A DNA stretch of 64,000 nt from Microvirga sp. BSC39 (GCF_000739015.1 NZ_JPUG01000052.1:62001-126000); one strand, 5' to 3'. Counted from the stretch's first letter, positions 32,812 to 42,735 are shown. Notes: a model not told the origin generated them from the sequence alone. Numbers and translations are program-made.

Positions 32812-33102
32812 ATGGCTGTTGAAACGGCACGGGTGCCCACCACGTACGGGGCGAGATACCTCCAGCAGCTCTGCAAGCACTGGAGCCACAAGCTGGACGT
32901 TCAACTCTCCGACAACGAAGGGATCGTGCGCTTCCCGAACGCCGTCGCCACCATGACGGCCGATGCCGAAGCCCTGACGGTCGCGGTCGAGGCGTCCGAC
33001 GACGAGACCCTCCAGCGAATGAAGGGCGTCGTCGCCTCGCATCTCGATAGGTTTGCCTTCAAAGAGGCGCCGCTGCCTTTCGCGTGGTCGAAGGAACAAT
33101 AG
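32812..33102 (+). CDS. DUF2218 protein
   Basis: A 96-residue protein from the ATG at 32812 (an in-frame ATG at 32782 would add ten residues). The pattern ARYLQQLCKHWSHKLDVQ, then strands ending in FAFKEAPLPFAW, is that of DUF2218, found near siderophore and metal-uptake genes in some bacteria. Its function is unknown. It is transcribed against the surrounding transporter genes and is followed by the composite repeat block. Confidence 0.82.
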   Translation: MAVETARVPTTYGARYLQQLCKHWSHKLDVQLSDNEGIVRFPNAVATMTADAEALTVAVEASDDETLQRMKGVVASHLDRFAFKEAPLPFAWSKEQ

Positions 33103-33114
33103 AGCTGGTTCTTG

Positions 33115-33308
33115 TCATCCCCGGCGAGCCGCAGGCGAGGGAAGGGGATCCACGATCAGGCTCCGCGCCATGGATTCCCTTCCCCTCCGCTTCGCTCCGG
33201 CCGGGAATGGCACCCTTCACCGTCATGGCCGGGCTTGTCCCGGCCATCCCGATCAGCATTGGCGTGCAACCATATCGAGATCACCGGCACATAGCCGGTG
33301 ATGACGTG
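33115..33308. repeat. Composite palindromic repeat block (types A, B and C)
   Basis: Type A (33115-33208) contains TCATCCCCGGCGAGCCG, GCGAGGGAAGGGGATCCA and the opposing arm ATTCCCTTCCCCTCCGC. Type B (33223-33247) matches 29128-29152 exactly over its 25 bases. Type C (33280-33308) again pairs ATCACCGGC with GCCGGTGAT. The block ends 17 bases before the 3' end of the short-chain dehydrogenase gene. Confidence 0.82.
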
Positions 33309-33324
33309 GAGGATATTGCCGGTC

Positions 33325-34074
33325 TCAGATGCACCGCCCGCCATCGACCTCCAGCACCACGCCGGTGATCATGCTGGCCTCGTCGGAGGCGAGGTAGAGC
33401 GCCGCATTGGCGATGTCCTGCGGGGTCGAGAAGCGGCCGAGCGGTATCGAGTTGACGAATTGCTCTCGCTTCTGGGGCGTGTCCTCGCCCATGAAGGTGG
33501 CGAGCAGCGGCGTTTCTCCGGCAACGGGGGCCAGAGCGCAGACGCGGATCCTGCTGGGGGCGAGTTCCACGGCCATAGACTTGGTCATGGTGTGCACGGC
33601 GCCCTTGGTGCTGTTGTACCAGGTGAGACCGGGGCGCGGGCGCAGGCCTGCGGTCGAGCCCACATTGATGATCACGCCGCTGCCCTGGCCCTGCATCAGC
33701 GGCACCGCGGCTTTGGCGAAGAGATAGATCGACTTCACGTTCACCGCGAAGACCCGGTCGAACTCGTCCTCATCGACTTCGAGCATCGGCCGGTTGCGAT
33801 GGCTGATACCGGCATTGTTGACCACGATATCGAGCTTGCCGAAGGTGGACACGATCTTCTCGACCGCGGCGTTCACGTCGGCAGCCTTCGATACGTCGGC
33901 GGCCACTCCGATGGCGGAAGGGCCGATTGTCTCCGCCGCGCTCCTGGCCGCCGCCTCGTTGATGTCGATGATGGCGACCTTGGCGCCCTCGCGTGCGAAT
34001 GTTTCGGCGATGCCCAAGCCGAAGCCGGAGCCGGCGCCCGTGACCAGCGCCACCTTGCCTTCGAGGCGATTCAT
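33325..34074 (-). CDS. Short-chain dehydrogenase/reductase
   Basis: A 249-residue classical SDR. The nucleotide motif TGAGSGFG lies at residues 12-19, Asp37 at the end of the second strand suggests NAD(H) preference, and NNAG is at 86-89. The catalytic Ser140, Tyr153 and Lys157 are present in the order S-(12)-Y-NST-K. The end reads YLASDEASMITGVVLEVDGG. It lies 29 bases downstream of the aldehyde dehydrogenase gene, so an alcohol-to-aldehyde-to-acid pair is plausible, with the substrate unknown. Confidence 0.9.
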   Translation of the reverse strand: MNRLEGKVALVTGAGSGFGLGIAETFAREGAKVAIIDINEAAARSAAETIGPSAIGVAADVSKAADVNAAVEKIVSTFGKLDIVVNNAGISHRNRPMLEVDEDEFDRVFAVNVKSIYLFAKAAVPLMQGQGSGVIINVGSTAGLRPRPGLTWYNSTKGAVHTMTKSMAVELAPSRIRVCALAPVAGETPLLATFMGEDTPQKREQFVNSIPLGRFSTPQDIANAALYLASDEASMITGVVLEVDGGRCI

Positions 34075-34103
34075 GGTTCTTCCCCTGATTGAAACGAGTT
34101 GAA

Positions 34104-35576
34104 TTATCCGTGTGCGATGACGAGCGTTCGGGTCGTGGTGAACTCGATCAGGCCCTCAAAACCCTTCTCTCGGCCGTGGCCTGAGCGACCGAAGCCGCCG
34201 AAGGGCAGCTCGATGCCGCCGCCGGCCCCGTAGCAGTTCACGAAGACTTGGCCGGCCCGCATGGCGCGGGCAACGCGGGTGGAGCGCATCCCGTCCCGGC
34301 TCCAGACGCCTGCCGCAAGGCCGTATTGCGTGCCGTTCGCGAGCCGGATCGCCTCCGCCTCGTCCTCGAATGGTGTTGCTACCAGAACAGGTCCGAAGAC
34401 CTCTTCCTGGGTCAAGATACTCTCGTGTGGAACGGGTGCGAGAAAGGTGGGCGCCACGTAATAGCCCCCGGGAGGCGCGTCGAGCGCCACCACGCCTTCG
34501 CCCACGATGGTGAGGCCCTCGTTGCGGCCGCGCTCCAGGTAGCCCAAGACGCGGCGCTGCTGCGCCTGGTTGATCATGGGGCCGAGATCGGGCTCGTGCT
34601 CTGGATGGCCGGCGCGCAAGGTCCGGAAACGCTCGGCCACCGCGTCGACTACGTCCTGGAAGATGCCGCGCTGGATCAGCAGGCGGCTGCCGGCCGAGCA
34701 GGTCTGGCCGCCGTTCTGGATGATCGCATTGACCAGGGTAGGCAGCGCGCGTTCGAGATCCGCATCGTCGAACACCACCTGGGCCGACTTGCCGCCGAGT
34801 TCGAGGGTCACGCCCACATGGTTCTGCGCCGCTGCCACCTGGACCGCCGTACCGGTCTCAGGGCTGCCGGTGAAGGACAGGAAGTCGATGCCCGGATGGC
34901 CGGCGAGCGCCGCGCCTGCCGTGCGGCCGAGGCCTGTCACCACGTTGAGCGCGCCAGCCGGAAAGCCGACCTCGCGGGCGAGCGCCGACACGCGCAGGAT
35001 CGTCAGTGAGGCGTCCTCTGCAGGCTTCACCACTGTGGCGTTGCCGGCAGCAAGCGCCGCGCCGACCGAGCGGCCGAAGATCTGCATCGGGTAGTTCCAG
35101 GGCACGATATGCCCGGTCACTCCGTGCGGCACCCGCTCGACCCCAATGAAGTGGGTGTTGAGATAGGGAACGACGTCGCCGTGCAGCTTGTCGGCGGCGC
35201 TGCCGTAGAATTCGAAATAGCGGGCGAGCGCAATCGCATCGGCACGGGACTGGCGCAGGGGCTTGCCGTTGTCGCGGCTTTCCAGGAGCGCGAGTTCGTC
35301 CGCATGCGCTTCGACGGCGGTTGCGAGCTTCATCAGCAGGCGTCCGCGCTCCGTTGCCGTCAGCTTGCCCCAGGCGCCTTCGAGTGCTTCGCGGGCAGCT
35401 TTCACAGCGTCGTCGATATCGTCCGCCGTGCCGGAGGTAATGCGGGCGAAGAGCGTGCCGTCCACGGGCGAGAACACATCGAGCGTCATGCCGTCGGAGG
35501 CAGGGCGATCGCGCCCGCCAATGAAATTCTGAAACACCATGTTGGGCGCGACCGTCGCGCTGACCTGATCGTTCAC
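34104..35576 (-). CDS. NAD(P)-dependent aldehyde dehydrogenase
   Basis: A 490-residue enzyme with the general base Glu259 in VTLELGGKS and the nucleophile Cys293 in GGQTCSAGS. The Rossmann motif FTGSPETG and the HIVPWNYP segment place it in the betaine/gamma-aminobutyraldehyde-like superfamily section. The GTG at 35576 has an AGGGAGA site upstream; the frame runs further into the ATPase gene but is shadow there. It lies 13 bases after the ABC ATPase stop, and they are probably one transcript. Confidence 0.92.
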   Translation of the reverse strand: MNDQVSATVAPNMVFQNFIGGRDRPASDGMTLDVFSPVDGTLFARITSGTADDIDDAVKAAREALEGAWGKLTATERGRLLMKLATAVEAHADELALLESRDNGKPLRQSRADAIALARYFEFYGSAADKLHGDVVPYLNTHFIGVERVPHGVTGHIVPWNYPMQIFGRSVGAALAAGNATVVKPAEDASLTILRVSALAREVGFPAGALNVVTGLGRTAGAALAGHPGIDFLSFTGSPETGTAVQVAAAQNHVGVTLELGGKSAQVVFDDADLERALPTLVNAIIQNGGQTCSAGSRLLIQRGIFQDVVDAVAERFRTLRAGHPEHEPDLGPMINQAQQRRVLGYLERGRNEGLTIVGEGVVALDAPPGGYYVAPTFLAPVPHESILTQEEVFGPVLVATPFEDEAEAIRLANGTQYGLAAGVWSRDGMRSTRVARAMRAGQVFVNCYGAGGGIELPFGGFGRSGHGREKGFEGLIEFTTTRTLVIAHG

Positions 35577-35589
35577 GGGTGTCGTCTCC

Positions 35590-37203
35590 CTAAAACATTG
35601 TATGCATGCCCGGCACGGCAGCCAGGAGCTGGCGGGTATAGGCGTCCCGCGGATGCGCGAAGAGTTGCGCGGTTTCGGCCATTTCCACAATCCGACCTTT
35701 TTGCATAACAGCCACGCGGTCGCAGATCTGGGCGGCAACCCTCAAGTCGTGGGTGATGAACAGAATGGCAAGGCCGAACTCTTCTTGCAGGCTTTTCAGG
35801 AGCTTCAGAATTTCCGCCTGCACGGAGACATCGAGGGCCGAAACGGCCTCGTCCGCCACCAGCACGTCGGGCCTCATGGCGAGCGCGCGGGCGATGCCGA
35901 TGCGCTGGCGCTGGCCGCCGGAGAACTCGTGCGGATAGCGCTCGATAGCTTGAGCGGGGAGCCCGACCTTCTCCAGCAGGATGCGTGCATCGTCGAGAGC
36001 CTTGGCAGGATCCGTTCCCTGCGTGACCGGCCCCTCGGCAATGATGCGCCCGACGGTGCGACGCGGGTTGAGGGAGGCGAAGGGATCCTGAAACACCATC
36101 TGGATCTTGCGGCGGTGGGGCCGCAGGTCGCGCTGAGACAGGGCTCCGAACGAGAGGTCGCCGATGGTGATGGCTCCGCCATCAGGCTCGATCAGCCGCA
36201 GCACGCAGCGCCCGACTGTCGATTTGCCGGAGCCGGATTCGCCCACGAGTCCGAGCGTTTCGCCGCGACGGATGTCGAAGCTCACTGCGTCGGCTGCCTG
36301 AACCTCGCGGCTTTTGCGGAAGAAGCCGCGGCCGCCATAGGTTTTCGTCAAACCGTCGACCCTCATCGCAATGGGCTCGCCGGTAAGCTGTTTGGGGGCC
36401 GGAGGCGTTAGCGAGGGAACGGCGGCCAGCAGGCGCTTGGTGTAGGCATGCTGCGGGCGGGTGAGCACCTCTTCGACCGTTCCCTCTTCGACCAGTTCAC
36501 CCTGCTGCAGCACAGCAACCCGGTCGGCGATCTCGGCCACTACGCCGAAATCGTGAGTGATGAACAGCACCGCCGTGCCCATTTTGCGACGAAGGTTGTC
36601 GATAAGCTTGAGCACCTGGGCCTGTGTCGTGACATCAAGCGCCGTGGTCGGCTCGTCGGCGATGAGGAGCTTCGGCTCGAGGGCGAGCGCCATGGCGATC
36701 ATCACCCGCTGGCGCTGGCCGCCGGAGAGTTCGTGCGGATAGGCTTTCGCGATCAGTTCCGGATGAGGCAGATGCACTTCCGTGAGGAGGTCGAGCACGC
36801 GCCTGTCCCGCTCTCCAGTACTGTGCAACCCATGGGCCCGGAAGGTCTCGGCGATCTGGTCCGCCACCCGCATCACCGGGTTGAGCGAGGTCATCGGTTC
36901 CTGAAACACCGTTCCGACCTCGCGGCCGCGAACATCGCACCAGCCGGCCTCGTCGAGGGTCAGGAGATCGCGCCCTGCAAGCTTGATCGTGCCGGACAGA
37001 ACCTCGACTCCCCCGGGCAGCAGGCCGATCGTTGCCATCGCTGTCATGGACTTGCCGGAGCCAGATTCTCCTACCACACAGAGGGTTTCGCCTGGATTGA
37101 TGGACAGCGACAGGTTCCTGATCGCATGCTGGCGATCGGCCAGGGCCGGCAGGCCGATGGAGAGGTTCTCGATCGACAGCACGGGGGAGGGGCTGCTCAC
37201 CAT
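35590..37203 (-). CDS. Fused dipeptide-type ABC transporter ATPase (DppD-DppF fusion)
   Basis: A 537-residue protein with two complete ATPase domains. Domain 1 (about residues 9-260) has Walker A GESGSGKS near 45 and signature LSGGQRQR near 160. Domain 2 (about 280-535) has GESGSGKST near 319 and signature [15 protein letters not shown] near 427. Each ends with the oligopeptide-type [11 protein letters not shown] or [11 protein letters not shown] tail. It should energise the permeases at 29242-31028, from which it is now separated by two oxidoreductase genes. The ATG follows a GCAGGAGA site. Confidence 0.95.
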   Translation of the reverse strand: MVSSPSPVLSIENLSIGLPALADRQHAIRNLSLSINPGETLCVVGESGSGKSMTAMATIGLLPGGVEVLSGTIKLAGRDLLTLDEAGWCDVRGREVGTVFQEPMTSLNPVMRVADQIAETFRAHGLHSTGERDRRVLDLLTEVHLPHPELIAKAYPHELSGGQRQRVMIAMALALEPKLLIADEPTTALDVTTQAQVLKLIDNLRRKMGTAVLFITHDFGVVAEIADRVAVLQQGELVEEGTVEEVLTRPQHAYTKRLLAAVPSLTPPAPKQLTGEPIAMRVDGLTKTYGGRGFFRKSREVQAADAVSFDIRRGETLGLVGESGSGKSTVGRCVLRLIEPDGGAITIGDLSFGALSQRDLRPHRRKIQMVFQDPFASLNPRRTVGRIIAEGPVTQGTDPAKALDDARILLEKVGLPAQAIERYPHEFSGGQRQRIGIARALAMRPDVLVADEAVSALDVSVQAEILKLLKSLQEEFGLAILFITHDLRVAAQICDRVAVMQKGRIVEMAETAQLFAHPRDAYTRQLLAAVPGMHTMF

Positions 37204-37339
37204 TGTTCTCCTGCGGGACGGGTCAAAGGGCTATCCTTGCGATCCTGCACGCTCCGTCAATCCATCCCGGGCGATGCCGTGTTGAGAATGATGTTTCCTC
37301 CGCCATATCATGGCGTGGAGCCAGAGGAGCCTTTGATCC

Positions 37340-38767
37340 GTGCACGACGCCGTTCCCAATCCGGCCAGAGACCGGCTGCAGGCCTGTTTCAACGCCCAGA
37401 AGCGTGCCTGGACGGAGCAGGGTGGCCTGTCGCCCGAGCGGCGCGACGAGGCTCTCGGCTCGCTCGCCGAGGCGCTCGTGCGCCGTGCCGATGACTTCGC
37501 GGAGGCCATCGCGGCCGATTTCGGGCATCGCTCGCCGCATGAGACGAAGCTCGCCGACCTCTACCCGGTGATCGCGAGCCTTCGCCATGCGCGGCGGCAT
37601 TTCCGCCGATGGATGAAGCCGCGGCGTCGGCCGATTCAGTGGATGTTCCAGCCCGGCACCGGGCGCATTCTCTACCAGCCGCTTGGTGTCGTGGGCATCG
37701 TGAGTCCCTGGAACTATCCGGTCCAGCTCGCGCTTTCGCCGCTCGCCGGAGCGCTGGCGGCGGGCAATCGGGTCATGATCAAACCCTCGGAGATCACGCC
37801 ACGCACATCCGCGCTCATGGAGGACGTGATTGCAGAGGTCTTCAATCCGTCTGAGGTGGTTGTGGTGCAGGGAGGCCCCGATGTGGCGCGGGCGTTTACG
37901 CATCTACCGTTCGATCACCTGCTCTTCACCGGCTCGACCCAGGTCGGGCGCCAGGTCATGCAGGCCGCCGCCGACAATCTCGTGCCGGTGACCCTGGAAC
38001 TGGGCGGAAAATCGCCCACGCTCATCGCATCGGATTATCCCGTCGAGAAGGCGGCGGAGCGGATCGCCGTCGGCAAGCTGTTCAATGCCGGCCAGACCTG
38101 CATTGCGCCCGACTATGTGCTCGTGCCGCGCGAGAAGGAAGAGGCCTTTATCGCAGCGTATCGAGACGCGGTCTCACAGTTGTACCCGACCCTCGCAGCC
38201 AATCCCGATTACACGGCCATCATCAGCGAACGGCATCGTGCGCGGCTCCGCCACCTTATTGCCGATGCGCAGGAGCGCGGCGCCAGCGTGCACGAGATCA
38301 ATCCGGGCGGCGAGACGCTGGACCCCACGCAGCGCAAGCTCGCGCCCGTCGTGCTGACCCATGTGCCCGATCACGCGCAGGCGATGCAGGAGGAGATCTT
38401 CGGCCCTGTGCTTCCCGTCGTTGCATATGACGATGTCGACCAGGCCTGCCGCTTCATCGGCGCGCGCCCGCATCCCTTAGCCCTATACCTGTTCAGCCAT
38501 GACAAGGCGACCACTAAGCGCATTCTGGCCAGGACACAATCCGGCGGCGTTGCGATCAACGACACGCTGCTGCATTGCGTGCAGGAGGAGCTGCCCTTCG
38601 GCGGCGTGGGACCGAGCGGCATGGGAGCCTATCACGGGGAGGCGGGCTTCCGCACCTTCAGCCATGCGCGGTCGGTGTTCCGGCAGGCGTGGTTCAACGG
38701 TGCCGGCATGACGAAGGCGCCCTATGGCAGCCGCATGAACCGCCTGCTGTCTATGCTGCTGCGCTAG
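37340..38767 (+). CDS. Coniferyl-aldehyde-dehydrogenase-like enzyme
   Basis: A 475-residue class 3-like aldehyde dehydrogenase. The base Glu220 lies in VTLELGGKS, Cys254 in NAGQTCIAPDYV, and GVVGIVSPWNYPVQL at 117-131 is the cofactor-site segment. The short C-terminus with FSHARSVFRQAW is typical of the CalB/YwdH group, which oxidises coniferyl or medium-chain aldehydes. The start is GTG with a weak ribosome-binding site. Its 3' end overlaps the convergent kinase gene by 17 bases. Confidence 0.87.
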   Translation: MHDAVPNPARDRLQACFNAQKRAWTEQGGLSPERRDEALGSLAEALVRRADDFAEAIAADFGHRSPHETKLADLYPVIASLRHARRHFRRWMKPRRRPIQWMFQPGTGRILYQPLGVVGIVSPWNYPVQLALSPLAGALAAGNRVMIKPSEITPRTSALMEDVIAEVFNPSEVVVVQGGPDVARAFTHLPFDHLLFTGSTQVGRQVMQAAADNLVPVTLELGGKSPTLIASDYPVEKAAERIAVGKLFNAGQTCIAPDYVLVPREKEEAFIAAYRDAVSQLYPTLAANPDYTAIISERHRARLRHLIADAQERGASVHEINPGGETLDPTQRKLAPVVLTHVPDHAQAMQEEIFGPVLPVVAYDDVDQACRFIGARPHPLALYLFSHDKATTKRILARTQSGGVAINDTLLHCVQEELPFGGVGPSGMGAYHGEAGFRTFSHARSVFRQAWFNGAGMTKAPYGSRMNRLLSMLLR

Positions 38768-40814
38768 CCGGTGGGGTCAAGGGAACGGAAATGTCGTAGG
38801 CGACCCCGCTCTCGGCGAAGTTCAGCACCATGTAGCCGCCGAGCTCGCCCTCGATGCTGCGGCGGATCAGGCGCGAGCCGAAGCCCTGGCGCTTGGGCGG
38901 TGCGACAGGCGGCCCGCCGCTCTCAGACCAGTGAATGCGGAGCTGCTTCGGTCGGTCATCGGTCTCGACGACCGACCACGCTACTTCGAGATGGCCCGCA
39001 TTGGTGGAGAGCGCGCCGTACTTGGCGGCGTTCGTCACCAGCTCGTGCAGGACGAGCCCGAGATTGATGGCGTAGCGCGCGGGCAGCTTCACGTCCGGTC
39101 CGTCCAGCACGACCCGCGCGTCACCGGCCTTGCGGTAGGGGGCCAGTTCCTGCTCTGCCACATCGCGCAACTCCGCCTCACGCCAGGACTGCCGCGTCAG
39201 CAGGTTGTGTGTCTTCGACAGGGCCAGGAGCCTGCCCTCGAAGGCTTCCCTGAACTGCCCCGGTGTGTCCGTCGTGCGCAGGGTCTGGGAGGCGATGGAC
39301 TGCACGGTGGCAAGGGTGTTCTTCACCCGATGGTTCAGCTCGTTCAGGAAGAAGCGCTGCTGCTCCTCCGCGTGCTTCTGCTCCGTGATGTCCTGCAGGA
39401 TCCCTACAAAATAGATGGGGTTTTTTCGGGTGTCGAAAAAGACGCGGCCCTTGGAGTTGATCCAGCGTATATCACCGGTGGACTTCCGGATGCGGTACTC
39501 ATCCTCGTAGTCGCCTCGGTTCTTGACCGCGGTTCGCCATTTGTCGATCACGCGGTCCACATCCTCAGGATGCAGGATGCCCACCCAATCCTTCGGGTTC
39601 ATCGACGACATGGCTTCAGGAAGCCCGATCATGGTCGCCGCCTGAGGGGACCATCCGCCGGCATTCTTGTCGGGATCGTACCACCAGGTGCCCATATGGC
39701 CTGCTTCGAGAGCGAGACGTGCCCGTTCCTCGCTCAGCTGAAGCGCCTGCTGGCGCTCGGCCACATCGTCCATGAGGTCGTTGAAGGCCTTGGCCAGGAT
39801 GCTGAATTCACCGGATTTGCGCGGCAGCATGATCCGCGCCCTGTAGTCGCCGCGCCGCCAGGCTTGGATGCCGTCCGTCACCATCTCGAAGGGCTTGGTG
39901 ATGAAGGCGCGGCTGAGCAGCGCCGACAGGGACAATGCTAGGATGAGCGCCGCCGTGATCAGCAGGAAGCCGCGTTGGGCAGCTTGGTTGATGGATGCGA
40001 AGGCAGCTTTTGTCGAGAAACCGACATTGACGTAGACGTCTCGCGGCGGGAGCTGCAGCGGCACGTGGGCGAGGATGCGCTTCATGCCATCGGGAATGGT
40101 GCTTTGAGCGGTGATGGTCTCTCCGGCCCTGGCCTGGGCCAAAAATTCCTGCGGCAGCAGCTTGCCCACCAAGCGCTCGGGCCGGGGCTCCTGCACGAGA
40201 ACGATCCCGTTCCTGTCGGCAACGGTGACCGCACCGTTGTCCGGCACGGTACGCTCCTTCAGCTTCTGACTAAGCCATCTCAGGTCGAGAGCTGCGGCCA
40301 GCACACCGACCACGTCGCCCCTGTCGTTCCAGATCGGCAGGGCGAGGGGCAGAACGGGATGCGGCCCGAGTCCGCCTTCCTCGAAGACTGGGGTATACTC
40401 GCCGACGACGAAGCCCTTCTGGCCCAGGGCATTGTGGAAGTAGGGCCTGTCCGCATAATAGTGCTGGATGTCGATGGTGCCGGTCGGGCGGCAGCGGATG
40501 TGCCCGCTGATGTCCATGGCCACGAAGGACAGGATGTAGGGCACCTTCTCCTGAATGGCCTTGAGGTAGGGGCTGCAGACAGGCGTGTCGAAGTTGCGGA
40601 TGGACTGCGTCTCGTCGATGGCGAGCAGAAGGCCCTGGACGCCGTCGAAGATCCTCTCGAGTTCGGCGCTTACCAGCTGAGCCTGCCGGATGGCGAGGTC
40701 GTTCACCTCCGCCTCGCGAGCCCGGCGCAGGGAGACTTCAGTGTACGTCCAGATGACGATCGCCGGCAGAACCGAGATCAGTGCCAGAAGGAGCAGACGC
40801 CTCGTCAGTGTCAT
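38751..40814 (-). CDS. HWE-family sensor histidine kinase with Cache, HAMP and PAS domains
   Basis: A 687-residue membrane kinase. The first helix is at about residues 7-24, a double-Cache-like periplasmic sensor at 25-280, the second helix at about 285-303, HAMP to about 355, and PAS/PAC at about 370-485 ending in GILQDITEQKHAEEQQ. The kinase core has the phospho-acceptor segment FFLNELNHRVKNTLATVQSIA, characteristic of HWE kinases, followed by HELVTNAAKYGALS and a C-terminal ATPase part. HWE kinases often signal in light, stress or chemotaxis-like pathways. No response regulator is adjacent. Confidence 0.92.
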   Translation of the reverse strand: MTLTRRLLLLALISVLPAIVIWTYTEVSLRRAREAEVNDLAIRQAQLVSAELERIFDGVQGLLLAIDETQSIRNFDTPVCSPYLKAIQEKVPYILSFVAMDISGHIRCRPTGTIDIQHYYADRPYFHNALGQKGFVVGEYTPVFEEGGLGPHPVLPLALPIWNDRGDVVGVLAAALDLRWLSQKLKERTVPDNGAVTVADRNGIVLVQEPRPERLVGKLLPQEFLAQARAGETITAQSTIPDGMKRILAHVPLQLPPRDVYVNVGFSTKAAFASINQAAQRGFLLITAALILALSLSALLSRAFITKPFEMVTDGIQAWRRGDYRARIMLPRKSGEFSILAKAFNDLMDDVAERQQALQLSEERARLALEAGHMGTWWYDPDKNAGGWSPQAATMIGLPEAMSSMNPKDWVGILHPEDVDRVIDKWRTAVKNRGDYEDEYRIRKSTGDIRWINSKGRVFFDTRKNPIYFVGILQDITEQKHAEEQQRFFLNELNHRVKNTLATVQSIASQTLRTTDTPGQFREAFEGRLLALSKTHNLLTRQSWREAELRDVAEQELAPYRKAGDARVVLDGPDVKLPARYAINLGLVLHELVTNAAKYGALSTNAGHLEVAWSVVETDDRPKQLRIHWSESGGPPVAPPKRQGFGSRLIRRSIEGELGGYMVLNFAESGVAYDISVPLTPPASAAA

Positions 40815-40926
40815 TCAAACGCTCAGCTTAACGGCACTAGGGGACCATAAAGACGGCGAAGCGTCCACCCCGTAACAAAACGCAGGTGTCTTGCATCTGC
40901 GACCAAGAGGTGTCAGGGGAGCAGGA

Positions 40927-42735
40927 ATGGCGCTTCCTCCTCTTCTGACCCTCCAGGATATTGCTCTCACGTTCGGCGGCACGCCCCTGATCGAGGGCGC
41001 GGAACTCTCCGTCTCCCCCGGTGAGCGAGCCTGCCTCGTGGGCCGTAACGGCTCGGGCAAATCCACCCTGCTGAAAATCGCCGCAGGGCAGATTGAGGCC
41101 GATCGCGGCAAACGCTTCGTGCAGCCGGGCGCGACCGTCCGCTACCTGGCCCAGGAGCCGGACCTCTCCGCCTTTCCCTCGACGCTCGCTTACGTGGAGG
41201 CAGGCCTCGGACCGGGCGACGAGCCCTACCGGGCGCGCTATCTGCTGGAGCAGCTGGGGCTGACCGGGGAGGAAAAGCCTTCGGATCTCTCCGGCGGCGA
41301 GGCCCGCCGAGCGGCGCTGGCCCATGTGCTGGCGCCCGAGCCGGACATCCTGCTCCTCGACGAGCCGACGAACCACCTGGACCTGCCGGTGATCGAATGG
41401 CTGGAAGGCGAGCTCAAGAGCCTGCGCTCGGCGATGGTGCTCATCAGCCACGATCGGCGCTTTCTGGAGAGCCTGTCCCAGGCGACCGTCTGGCTCGACC
41501 GGGGCCGGACCCGCCGTATGGACCGGGGCTTCGCTCATTTCGAGGAGTGGCGCGATAAGGTGCTGGAGCAGGAGGAGGCCGAGCACCACAAGCTCGGGCG
41601 CAAGCTCGTGGCCGAAGCCGACTGGCTGCGCTACGGCGTGACCGCCCGGCGCAAGCGCAACGTGCGCCGCCTCGGCAACCTCCACGCCATGCGCCAGCAG
41701 TACCGGGACCGCAACCGCGCCGTCGGCACGGTGAACATGAGCCTGGCGGAGGCCGAGCAGTCGGGCACCCTGGTGGTCGAGGCCGAAGGCATCTCGAAGG
41801 CCTATGACCGGCCCATCGCGACGAACCTGTCCCTGCGCGTCTTGCGGGGGGATCGGCTCGGCATCATCGGGCCGAACGGCGCCGGCAAGACGACCCTGAT
41901 CAACATGCTCACGGGCGTTCAGGAGCCGGACGAGGGCCGGGTGCGCCTGGGTTCCAACCTGCAGATGGTCACTCTCGACCAGCGCCGCGCGAGCCTCGAC
42001 CCGGACGCCACCGTGGCCGAGACCCTCACCGGCGGGCGCGGCGACACGGTCACCATCGGCGGCCAGACCAAGCATGTCATCGGCTACATGAAGGACTTCC
42101 TGTTCTCGCCTGAGCAGGCCCGCACCCCCGTGGGCGTGCTCTCCGGCGGCGAGCGCAACCGCCTCATGCTGGCCCGCGCCCTGGCGCAGCCCTCGAACCT
42201 CCTGGTGCTCGACGAGCCCACCAACGACCTTGATCTCGAAACCCTGGATTTGCTCGAGGAGATGATCCAGGACTATTCCGGCACCGTGATCCTGGTCAGC
42301 CACGACCGCGACTTCCTCGACCGCACGGTGAGCTCCGTTCTCGTATCGGAAGGAGAGGGGCGCTGGCTCGAATATGCGGGCGGCTACACCGACATGGTTG
42401 CCCAGCGCGGGCGCGGCGTTCAGGCTCGCGTCGTCGAGAAAGAGGTCAAGGCGAAGAGCGCCGACAAGCCGGCTGCTGCGCCTCAGGCGCAGAACAAGCG
42501 CAAGCTCTCCTTCAACGAGCAGCACGATCTCAAGACCCTGCCGAAGCGCATGAGCGAGATCGAGGCGAAGATCGCCAAGGTGCAGGAGATCCTCGCCGAT
42601 CCGGAGCTTTACTCACGCGATCCCGCCCGCTTCCAGAAGGCCATGGACGCGCTCACGCAGTTGCAGACGGAGCTGCATGCGGCAGAGGAACGGTGGCTGG
42701 AGCTGGAGATGCTGCGGGAGGAGTTGGAGGGGTAA
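40927..42735 (+). CDS. uup: ABC-F family ATPase (Uup type)
   Basis: A 602-residue soluble protein with two ABC domains and no membrane segments. Walker A motifs are GRNGSGKST near residue 39 and GPNGAGKTT near 318. The signatures are LSGGEARRAALAHVL and LSGGERNRLMLARAL. A linker with charged helices separates the domains. A C-terminal coiled-coil extension (about 525-602) matches Uup rather than EttA or YheS. ABC-F proteins act on the ribosome, and Uup is linked to DNA recombination phenotypes. The ATG at 40927 follows a purine-rich GGGGAGCAGGA. Confidence 0.88.
   Translation: MALPPLLTLQDIALTFGGTPLIEGAELSVSPGERACLVGRNGSGKSTLLKIAAGQIEADRGKRFVQPGATVRYLAQEPDLSAFPSTLAYVEAGLGPGDEPYRARYLLEQLGLTGEEKPSDLSGGEARRAALAHVLAPEPDILLLDEPTNHLDLPVIEWLEGELKSLRSAMVLISHDRRFLESLSQATVWLDRGRTRRMDRGFAHFEEWRDKVLEQEEAEHHKLGRKLVAEADWLRYGVTARRKRNVRRLGNLHAMRQQYRDRNRAVGTVNMSLAEAEQSGTLVVEAEGISKAYDRPIATNLSLRVLRGDRLGIIGPNGAGKTTLINMLTGVQEPDEGRVRLGSNLQMVTLDQRRASLDPDATVAETLTGGRGDTVTIGGQTKHVIGYMKDFLFSPEQARTPVGVLSGGERNRLMLARALAQPSNLLVLDEPTNDLDLETLDLLEEMIQDYSGTVILVSHDRDFLDRTVSSVLVSEGEGRWLEYAGGYTDMVAQRGRGVQARVVEKEVKAKSADKPAAAPQAQNKRKLSFNEQHDLKTLPKRMSEIEAKIAKVQEILADPELYSRDPARFQKAMDALTQLQTELHAAEERWLELEMLREELEG

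Noticed and set aside
29128..33308. Insertion sequence bounded by repeats
   Set aside because: No transposase gene or terminal inverted repeats with target duplication are present; the repeats are small REP-like palindromes that also occur elsewhere in the window.
40837..42525. Long minus-strand open frame (562 codons)
   Set aside because: It mirrors the ABC-F ATPase gene, whose two Walker A and signature motifs are on the plus strand.
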